64,000 nt of DNA from Pogostemon cablin. Lineage: Eukaryota; Streptophyta; Magnoliopsida; Lamiales; Lamiaceae. Of the stretch, positions 56,113-64,000 are shown piece by piece. Where the stretch lies: assembly GCA_023678885.1 (NCBI GenBank), contig CM042985.1:28654465-28718464 (forward strand), read 5' to 3'. The translations under genes were made by a program, and so were the position numbers. Numbering within the stretch: the stretch's first letter is position 1; every line of letters starts with the position of its first letter. The notes under the pieces are model-generated. The model had not been told where the DNA came from. It saw only the letters and a list, made by a program, of their open reading frames with translations, and did no database searches.

Positions 56113-56136
56113 CGTGACTGCTCCCTTTGAATCTGA

Positions 56137-56149
56137 GGCTCTGATACCA
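56137..56149 (-). other. Primer-binding site of copia 3
   Basis: TGGTATCAGAGCC on the minus strand, the canonical plant copia initiator tRNA-Met site, 2 bp from the 5' LTR. Confidence 0.9.
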
Positions 56150-56151
56150 GT

Positions 56152-56469
56152 TGTTAGGAATTTTGGACACACACGATGACACGAATAACACGAGATTTGT
56201 TTACCCAGTTCATCTTTCGACTACATCTGGGGGCGATACCAAGCCAAGATGTTTCTTACCTTGTTGGACAAGTCAACTACAACGAGAAAACATCTTGATC
56301 TAGATAACACAATGGATAACTTCTTGATCAAGATAACTCAATGGATAACTTCTTGATCAAGATAACACAATGGATAACTTCTTGATCAAGATAACTTTCC
56401 CTAATCCTAAGCCCATTAGGATTAACTGGGGCAAAAGAAATACGGGCCCAAAGAATTTAGGCTCCATAT
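56152..56469 (-). repeat. 5' LTR of copia 3, outer end lost
   Basis: It matches 51901-52227 up to GGCTCCATA, then diverges into host copia sequence. About 8-9 terminal bases are missing. Confidence 0.85.
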
Positions 56470-56689
56470 GTGATCTTGTTTTTCACGTTGCTAATGTTTC
56501 TTATATCAGGCACCTTATTTTATTATGTATTTCATGGATTCTAGTTATTTTTAAAACTCTAGATATTTGCTACACTATATGTTTACTTATTTGTGGTGAT
56601 GAAATTATGTTCATGTTTCATTTTTTTATTGTTCATGTTTCTTTTTATATATCTTATTAAATTGAATTTTTCAGTAATCAACCTATGGA

Positions 56690-58471
56690 GAACGAGGATA
56701 TTTTATGCCTAGTAGACAGTGCTACTACTCATACAATATTTAAAGATAGAATTTTTTTTAAACTTTAACTGAGAAAAAAGGGAGTGTTACTACTATTGCA
56801 AATGACAATATTTTAATAATGGGCTCCGGTAGAGCTTCAATTATACTCCCAATGGGTACGACACTAATTATTGAAGAAGCACTCTTATACCCACAATCTA
56901 AAAGTACACTTCTCAGTTTTAAATATATTCGAGCAAATGGTGTTCACATTGAAACTGAAAAGAAAAACAATACTGAGTATCTCCTGATGACTCAGTTGAA
57001 TGGATGTCGAGAACAAGTTATAGAAAAACTTTCTTCTTTCTCCTCGGGGTTGTATTACACCTATATCAAACCACATAATGGTTATGTTGCAATGAGCTTA
57101 AAATTTAAAGACCCAAATTATTTTAAATTGTGGCATGACCGATTGGGTCATCCAGGGCAAACTATGATGCGTCGGATAATTACTAATTCTTTTGGGCATA
57201 ATATAAAAAGCAAAAATATTCCTTCTTCAACTGAATTTATTTGTGAAGCTTGTGTGAAAGGAAAAGTCATAATTAAACCTTCTCGAATAAAAGTTGGAAT
57301 TGAATCTCCTATTTTCCTACAAAGAATCCAAGGAGATATATGTGGACAAATTCATCCCTCTTCAGGGCCGTTTCAATATTTTATGGTTTTGATTGATGCT
57401 TATACTCGGTGGACATATGTGTGTTTATTATCCACTCGAAATAATGCTTTTGTAAAATTTATTGCTAAAATTATTGAATTGCGAGCCCAATTTTCTGATT
57501 ATCCAATTAAGTCAGTAAGAATGGACAATGCCGGTGAATTCACATCAAAAGTATTTGATGAATATTGTATGTCATTGGGCATTACAGTAGAGCATCCAGT
57601 TCCATATGTCCACACTCAAAATGGTCTAGCTGAATCACTTATTAAACGTATCAAATTGATCGCTAGACCAATACTACAAAATTCCAATGTGCCTATTTCT
57701 TGTTGGGGACATGCAATTTTGCATGCTGCTTCTTTAATTCAGATCCGACTAACTGCATATCTTTATTATTCTTCCCTACAACTAGTGCATGGTAAAGAAC
57801 CTAATATTTCCCATCTACGAACTTACGGTTGTGCAGTTTATATTCCTATATCACCACCAAAGCGTACTTCAATGGGCCCACAGAGAAAATTAGGTATATA
57901 TGTTGGTTATAATTCACCATCTATTCTTAAATACCTAGAGCCCATGACAGGGGATCAATTTATTGCTCGATGCGCTGACTGCACATTTGGTGAAGATTAT
58001 TTCTCGACATTAGGGGGAGATAAAAGCTTAAATTCAAAAGAATGCCGAGAAATTTCATGGAATGAAAATAATCTTCAACATTTAGATACATGCACTAGTC
58101 AAATAGAACTAGAAGTTCAAAGGATTATTAATTTGCAGGATTTAGGAAATAAATTGTCAGATGCATTTATTGATCATAAAGGAGTGACAAAGTCCCATAT
58201 ACCTGCTATTAATGCACCAGCAAATGTGAAAGTTCCCCAGGGACTAGAAAATTCAACTGATGTTTCTCAACGCCTGAAGTGTGGGAGACCAATTGGTGCA
58301 AAAGATAAGAATCCGTGGAAATCCAAGATAAATAATGAAACACAATCACTCTTACAGTCTCAAAATGAAAAATCTCCAGAAGAGAGTTGTCTTGAAGACA
58401 AAAACCCAAGTCGATTTGCACGTGCATCAAATACTCATACCACTGTGGTTGCGAAAAAAACTAAATTTTAA
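56690..58471 (+). pseudogene. Copia 2 protease and integrase
   Basis: The protease motif is LCLVDSATTHTIFKD, followed by an in-frame stop near 56766. From 56819 a 550-codon frame covers the GAG-pre-integrase zinc region (LKLWHDRLGHPGQTMMRRI...CEACVKGK) and the integrase core. All three catalytic residues are in place: Asp in QGDICGQ, Asp in RMDNAGEF, Glu in NGLAESLIKRIK. The C-terminal domain includes LRTYGCAVYIPI and RKLGIYVGYNSPSI. The frame shifts into reverse transcriptase near 58440-58470. Confidence 0.85.
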
Positions 58472-58479
58472 GTTTTTGG

Positions 58480-60275
58480 GAAATAATGAAAATTTGGTTG
58501 ATATAAATATAGAAGTTGCCATGAATTTTACAAACACTGGAGAAACTTATAACAAAAATATCATAGTTGTCGACAACATATTTGCATCAATAATTGCGCA
58601 TACTATCTCGAATGATAATTTGGATCCAGAACCTAAATCAATAGCAGAGTGCCAAAAGCGCCCCGATTGGGTAAAATGGAAAGATGAAATTGAGGCAGAG
58701 CTTGACTCGCTAAACAAAAAAAAAGTGTTTGGTTCAGTGATTCGTACACTAGAAAATATTATCCCTGTAGGATATAAGTGGGTGTTTGTACGAAAAAGAA
58801 CTGAAAATAACGAAGTGGTGAGATACAAAGCGAGATTAGTAGCTCAAGGGTTTACGCAGAGACCCGGAATAGACTTTGATGAAACATATTCTCCTGTTAT
58901 AGATGGCATAACTTTCCGCTATTTATTATCTTTGGCAATTAATATGAATCTAAATATGCAGTTAAAGGACGTCGTGGCCGCGTACTTGTACGGATCATTA
59001 GACACTGACATTTATATGAAAATCCCAGAAAGATTAAAAATTAACAATTTGGGTTATAATGAAAATCGCAATATGTATTGTGTTAAATTATAAAAGTCAT
59101 TGTATGGACTAAAATAATCTGGAAGAATGTGGTACAATCGACTAAGTGAATTTCTCCTAAAAAAGGTATACATAAATAATGATATATGCCCTTGCATGTT
59201 CATAAAAAGATCATTAAAAGGTTTTTGTATTATCTCAGTCTATGTTGATGACATAAACATCATAGGAACGTGTAATGAACTTGAAGAGGCTCGTTCATAC
59301 TTAAGGATGGAATTTGAAATGAAGAATTTGGGTCAAACCAAATATTGTCTTGGCCTGCAGATCGAGCATGTCCTTGAAAGAATCTTTATACACCAGTCAA
59401 CCTATGTAATTAAAGTTTTAGAGAGATTTTATATGGACAAATCTCATCCACTTAGCACACCAATGATTGTTCGATCCCTTGATAGGGATAAAGAACCTTT
59501 CCGACCTAAAGAAGAAAATGAGGACATTTTAGAACCAGAAGTTCCTTACATGAGTGCCATTGGAGCACTCCTTTATCTCGCAAATTGCACTAGACCTGAT
59601 ATTGCATTTGCAGTTAACTTATTACCCAGATTTAATGCATCTTCTACAAAGAGACATTGGAATGGCATTAAACATATCCTGAGATATTTGCAAGGAACAA
59701 AAGATCTTGGTTTGTTTTATGAAAAGAATAAAAATATATCATTAGTGGGTTATTCAGATGCTGGTTATATGTCTGATCCCCATAATGCTAGATCTCAGAC
59801 TGGTTATGTTTTTCTCTGTGGTGGTACTGCAATCTCATGGAGATCTGTTAAACAAACAATGGTTACTACTTCCTCAAACCACTCAGAAATTATTGCTCTG
59901 TATGAAGCATCACGAGAATGTGTATGGTTAAGATAGTTGATAAATCATATTCATAGCTCAAGTGGAATAGAAAATAATAATACCTCCCCTACAGTCTTAT
60001 ATGAAGATAATGCAGCTTGCGTTGCGCAAATGAGCAGTGGATATGTTAAAGGAAACCTAACAAAGCATATATCTCCAAAATTCTTTTATCCACATGAGCT
60101 CCAACAAAATAGTGAAATTACCATACAAAAGGTTCGATCTAGTGAAAATCTAGCAGATTTATTCACAAAATCTCTCCCCAGATCAACTTTTGAAAGACTT
60201 GTCCATAATATTGAAATACGAAGATTTGGGAGGTTATTATCTTCAGGGGGAGCGACAATTTCTAAACAATCCTGA
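58480..60275 (+). pseudogene. Copia 2 reverse transcriptase and RNase H
   Basis: One frame with three in-frame stops (about 59091, 59115 and 59935). Motifs in order: WKDEIEAELDSLNKKKVFG, GYKWVFVRKR, RYKARLVAQGFTQRPGIDFD, ETYSPVIDGITFRYLLSLA, KSLYGLK, the active site SVYVDDINIIG, the RNase H start VGYSDAGYMSDPHNARSQTG, TSSNHSEIIALYEASRECVW, and the end LYEDNAACVAQM with NLADLFTKSLP. The YVDD site is intact. Two of the stops could come from single changes of Gln codons. Confidence 0.85.
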
Positions 60276-60660
60276 AGATTGGGTCCTAAAGACTAATGCT
60301 GCACTCTTTTTCCTTAACGAAGTTTTTCCACGAGGTTTTCTTAGTTAAAAGGTTTTTAATGAGGTAGATTAAATCATTTGTACTTAGGGGGAGCAACGAC
60401 TCCTAAACAATCTTGAAGATTGAGTTCTGAAGACCGATGTTGCACTCTTTTTTTCTTAACTAAGTTTTTTCCACTGGGTTTTTCTTAGTTAAAGGTTTTT
60501 AATGAGGCAAGCTAAATTATTATGTTAAAGAAGAACGATCACTTCTAAACGATCTTGAAGATTGGATCCTGAAGATCAAACTATACTCTTTTTTTTTCTT
60601 AACTAAGTTTTTCCCACTGGTTTTCTTAGTTGAAGGTTTTTAATGAGGTAGCTATTATAA
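60246..60660 (+). repeat. Three tandem units of about 140 bp before the polypurine tract of copia 2
   Basis: Each unit repeats TCTAAACAATC(C/T)TGAAGATTG, GCACTCTTTTT, AACTAAGTTTTT and AAAGGTTTTTAATGAGG. Units start near 60246, 60387 and 60525, and a fourth partial one lies at 60680-60740. The first two begin with a GGGGGAGC purine tract, resembling duplicated copies of the polypurine tract region. Confidence 0.8.
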
Positions 60661-60759
60661 TACATTGAAATCATAAGACATGTACTCTTTTCCTCGACTA
60701 GTTTTTCCCACAGGGTTTTCTAGGAAGGTTTTTAACGAGGCATGAACAGCGTAATGTCC

Positions 60760-60768
60760 AAGGGGGAG
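60760..60768 (+). other. Polypurine tract of copia 2
   Basis: AAGGGGGAG directly precedes the TGTTG start of the 3' LTR. Confidence 0.85.
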
Positions 60769-61011
60769 TGTTGTAATATGGATTAGGTGGCCATTACCAT
60801 TACTAATATGGATTAGGTGGTTTATGTTCTTATTTAAGAAGTTGAAAATTTCTTGTAATGAAGTGTGAGAAAAACACATATTATGATTGTTGGGGAAATA
60901 GAAAATCCTTTGTCTTCATCTTATTGATTCTTCCCCTCTCTTCTTCTTGCTATTACTTTCTTTCTTCAATTTACTTTTGATGATTACCTTTTCTTTAATT
61001 ATTATTTAACA
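60769..61011 (+). repeat. 3' LTR of copia 2 (243 bp)
   Basis: It pairs with 50313-50582 and is followed by the TSD ATTCC. Confidence 0.9.
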
Positions 61012-61381
61012 ATTCCTTGTTTATGGTTAGCATTTTAAAGAATTATCCTACTTAATAATTTCTAGACTTAAAGTACTGTACAATATTGTTAGTGTTCTAA
61101 CTTGACCCAAACTTATGATCCAAAATATCTAAGGTTGTGTTTGGATTGATGGATTTGAGGAAGAATTTATAAATTCATCCCTCAAATCCTTCCCGATGCC
61201 ACTTAAAATCAATGAATTTATAAATCCAAGATTTAAAATTAATAGATTTGAAATCATGGATTTGATTTTGAATTTTTTTAGTTGTTTTTGAATGGATTAC
61301 AAATCATTACTCAAACCGTGTCATTTGAAAATTTTCCGTCCGTTGTAGTAAAAAATAATATATAAAATTAATAAATTAATT

Positions 61382-61384
<3 letters not shown>

Positions 61385-61440
<56 letters not shown>
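61385..61440. repeat. (AT)n microsatellite
   Basis: About 56 bp of uninterrupted AT. Confidence 0.95.
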
Positions 61441-61443
<3 letters not shown>

Positions 61444-62030
61444 AAATTTTGAACTCTACCACCCAGCCAACCCCCTATCCTACCCCAACCCCCCCACCCC
61501 ACCACGCCCCACCAAACACTTTTTTTTTATAAAAATTTAAATTTTAATATTTATATAATAAAAATATTACCACCCACCTTCATCCCAAAAAATTTTTTTT
61601 TATAAAACTTTTCATTTTAATAATAAAAATATTACCACCCACCTCCACCCACCCTCCCAATTTTTTTTATAAAACTTTACATTTTAACAATATAAGTATT
61701 ACCACCCAACCTACCCCTACCCACTCACCCACCCCCCAAAACCCCCAGTCACCCGCCAAATTTTTTTTATATTTTAATATTTTAATAAAAAATAACCACT
61801 CAACCCCTACCCCCACTCCACCCCAACCCAAAAAAAAAATTTACATAAAATTTTAGATTTTTTTTTAAATATTAAAATCTAATTTTTTTTTAAAATTTTG
61901 ATAGTTGTGGGGTGGTGAGTGGGGGGTGTGGGGTGGGTGGATGGATTGGGTGATAGGATTGGGTGGTAATATTTTTATTATTTAAATATTAAAATCTAAA
62001 ATTTTATAAAAAAATTCTGGGGGTGGGTGG

Positions 62031-62432
62031 GTGTAGACATGTACGGCGGTTCCAAACTGGCGGTTCTGGTTCCGAACTATCGGTTCCGGTTCTGAACTAC
62101 CGGTTCCAGTTCCAAAAAATATAGAACTGGAACCGAACCGAGGATAGGACGATTTTGGTTCCAGTTCGAATTGCCGGTTCTATTTTTTTTTTTGCTTTTC
62201 GACCTAAAAACGTAAAAAAATTTTGAAAAACCGCCGATTTCAATCGGGAACCGCTGGTTTTAATCGGAACTGCTGGTTCCGATTTCACGAAATGAAGAAC
62301 CGGAACTGAACCGATATATAGCCAGTTTTGGTTTGGTTTTCACCGGTTCTGGAACCGTCGATTCCGGTTCCGGTTGGAATCACCAGTTTCCAGTTCCGAA
62401 CTGATAATTTTGGCTAAAATATGCATATCTTG
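62031..62432. mobile_element. hAT-like MITE with GGTTCCGGTTCC repeats
   Basis: The 8-bp repeat GTGGGTGG lies at both borders (62023-62030 and 62433-62440), though the surrounding DNA is itself GGGTGG-rich. Subterminal arrays of CGGTTCCGGTTC words in both orientations are typical of one group of plant hATs. The ends (TAGACATGTAC and AGATATGCAT) are imperfect inverted repeats. Confidence 0.6.
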
Positions 62433-62799
62433 GTGGGTGGTTGGGGGTGATATGGAGTGTAGGGGGATAGGGCTGGATGGTAATATTTATATTATTCAAA
62501 TATTAAAATTTTAAAATTAAAAAAAAAAATTTGGGGGGAAGGATTTTGGGGTGAGGTGGGTAGGGGATATATTGAGTGATATAGTTCCCTCCCAAAAAAT
62601 TATTTTTAATAAAAATTTTTTATTTTAATATTTAATATAATAAAATTTTATTATTTTTATTTATCATATATATAAAATTTTATTTTAAAAATAATTTTTG
62701 AATTATGAATTTGAAATCCTCTTAAAGATCCATAATTTATGCAAATAGTAAAATTCATTGAATTTGAAATGACTGAATCAAACACATCCCAAATCATTC

Positions 62800-63262
62800 C
62801 TAATACCTAATCTACGTCGTTTTCCTTCCTCTCTCTCTCTAACTTCCGATCTATCTCTCACAGTCCTCTCTCTCTCTCTATCTATCTCTATAACTTCTGA
62901 TCTATCTCTCACACTCGGCTTTCTCTCTTCTTTACAACGTGTTATTCTCTCTCACTCTTACTTTTGTTCTCTTTCTCGCCATCGCACCTCTCCTCCATCT
63001 ATGGCAGTGACAAGATGTCGTGCTCTTTTCATGCCGTTAGAAGTTATTCTCCCTCGCCTTCAGACAGGTCTTCTCGATGATTCTCTGAAACCTTCCGTGA
63101 TTTGATGTCGCCTTACCTCTCCTCCATCTGTGGCTGTGACAAGACGCCGTGTCGTTAGAAGTTGCTATCCCTAGACTTTCCGTGATTTGATGCAAGGTCT
63201 TTCAATGCACCTAGTTCTCCGAGATCTTCCACTTTTCAGATCTGGTGAATTGCTTCTTCGAA
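62800..63262. other. CT-rich non-coding DNA with tandem duplication
   Basis: Microsatellite-like CTCTCT tracts (62830-62950) are followed by a duplicated block of about 110-120 bp (CCTCTCCTCCATCT(A/G)TGGC, GTGACAAGA, GTTAGAAGTT, TTCCGTGATTTGATG). It resembles 5' UTR DNA, but no coding exon is recognised. Confidence 0.45.
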
Positions 63263-63266
63263 ATCA

Positions 63267-63796
63267 ACAGCACACCATAGAGACAATACTATTTCCCAAC
63301 TCATCGAGTTTGTTGATTTAATATATAAATCTCACCCATTGATGAATCAAAGAGATAAATACTGCCTTACGTGTCGAGATTATTGTATAGGGATTAAGAG
63401 CATGAACTTCCATAATAACTGAGATCAAGTTCTCCTATTAGTCAGTATAAGTCGAACGATCTCAAGTGGTCTTACTCAATACACACAAAGTGCACTAATG
63501 TGATTCTATAGCCAAGATAAGCTAATACCAAACCACACTACAACCATCCCGATAGAGAGTCCCCGTCTATCTCGGTTGTGAGCATCTGTTTATACTTTAT
63601 AAGGAAACTAGTAATATGATCTTCCGCGTATTGTCGCACAACATATTATCTACAGTATAAAGTAAGTGGACTATTGCATCGTGCATATAAATAAATTATA
63701 AGATGCAATCATTTGATCATATGATTCTCATTTCAAATAAATTGTTATAACATTATTCATATAAAAAGCTAAACTTTTAGTATACAATCCAACAAA
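63267..63796 (-). mobile_element. Truncated LTR, same family as 11735-13002
   Basis: It matches 12484-13002 closely, to the common terminus AATCCAACA. The left part of the LTR is missing; similarity begins abruptly at CAACAGCACACCATAGAG. Confidence 0.8.
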
Positions 63797-64000
63797 GGCA
63801 AAAACATCACAAAAGATAAATAAAAACATCCAAGCATCCCAAGATATATGAATTCAATTACAATCTCAAACAAATCGAAATTCTACCACAATCCTAAAAA
63901 CCAAGATAAACAACCAAATATCCAAAGCTAGAGTTTAAATGTACAATCCAATCATAATCAAACAAATCACAGTTTAAGATAACTAAAGAGATAGAGAGAG
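63797..64000. other. Window end, nothing recognised
   Basis: A-rich low-complexity DNA without a feature. Confidence 0.4.

Larger units (their letters stand above)
51901..56469 (-). mobile_element. Nested Tork-like Ty1/copia element (copia 3)
   Basis: Its 3' LTR is 51901-52227 and its 5' LTR 56152-56469. On the plus strand both begin TGTTAGGAATTTTGGACAC. The 5' LTR has lost its outermost bases (the final CTCCAACA is missing), and no TSD is visible. A tRNA-Met primer site adjoins the 5' LTR and a polypurine tract (CAAGTGGGAGAT on the minus strand, 52228-52239) adjoins the 3' LTR. A full gag-pol is present but frameshifted. It lies antisense to the host copia. Lineage is from gag and pol motifs. 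Confidence 0.85.
50313..61011 (+). mobile_element. Second Ty1/copia element, with a third copia nested inside
   Basis: Short LTRs (50313-50582 and 60769-61011) start TGTTGTAATATGG and end TTTAACA, flanked by the TSD ATTCC (50308-50312 and 61012-61016). The internal order is gag, protease, integrase, reverse transcriptase, RNase H. A Tork-like copia (51901-56469) interrupts between gag and protease. Without it the element is about 6.1 kb. The lineage was not assigned. Confidence 0.9.
61133..62790. mobile_element. Foldback-like element with long imperfect inverted arms
   Basis: The termini GGTTGTGTTTGGATTGA and, inverted, GGGATGTGTTTGATTCA resemble PIF/Harbinger or similar MITE ends. Inside, the left half is rich in ACCACCCACC and AACCCCCCCACCCC and the right half in GGGTGGGTGG and GTGGGGTGGTG. 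TTTATAAAA(C/A)TTT linkers are shared in inverse, so the two halves can pair. A hAT MITE (62031-62432) and an AT microsatellite lie within. The TSD is not resolved, so the superfamily is open. Confidence 0.5.

Overview
This window is nuclear DNA from a flowering plant, most likely a eudicot. It is AT-rich and built mostly from plant transposons: Ty1/copia and Ty3/gypsy (Athila/Tat-type) LTR retrotransposons, MULE, hAT and Stowaway non-autonomous DNA transposons, a LINE remnant and a tRNA-derived SINE. No rRNA gene, tRNA gene, CRISPR array or bacterial operon was seen. The species cannot be named from the sequence.

Host genes are few. A single-exon family with a kelch-like motif occurs four times: 6866-8089 (minus, lacking the last 11 residues), 15770-17051 (minus, three lesions), 25802-26280 (minus, 3' fragment) and 47841-49100 (plus, the only intact copy). 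Non-coding flanks were duplicated with the gene, so these are segmental copies, one of them inverted. A three-exon fragment of a PDR-type ABCG transporter lies at about 23400-23937 (minus, frameshift in the Walker A motif).

Layout. 1-5720: gypsy LTR tail, a tandem repeat of about 575-650 bp with a conserved TATA-like module, and five DNA transposons delimited by target-site duplications (TSDs). 5770-8345: gene copy 1. 8590-13610: decayed gypsy-type LTR holding a hAT that itself holds a second hAT and a MULE-MITE, plus a separate LTR. 13610-15220: A-rich repeats. 15220-17345: pseudogene copy 2. 17428-22900: Stowaway, LINE 3' end and an Athila-like relic. 22900-26280: TTTGCACA-rich array, ABCG pseudogene, hAT MITE and gene fragment 3. 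26373-41491: a copia element of SIRE/Maximus type (TSD TATAC), split by a gypsy-type LTR, which is itself split by a full-length gag-only gypsy element (30219-37972, TSD AATGT). 41492-47500: MULEs and the second block of the tandem repeat. 47545-50045: inverted gene copy 4 with a SINE in its 3' flank. 50313-61011: a second copia (TSD ATTCC) holding a third, Tork-like copia on the minus strand (51901-56469). 61133-64000: long inverted-repeat element, hAT MITE, CT-rich DNA and an LTR fragment.

All recognisable retrotransposon coding regions are damaged. The cleanest observations are the nested insertions with exact TSDs, the paralogous empty site for the SINE, and the gag-only element, which has intact LTRs and priming signals, no pol, and in-frame stops but no frameshift seen across its reading frame.
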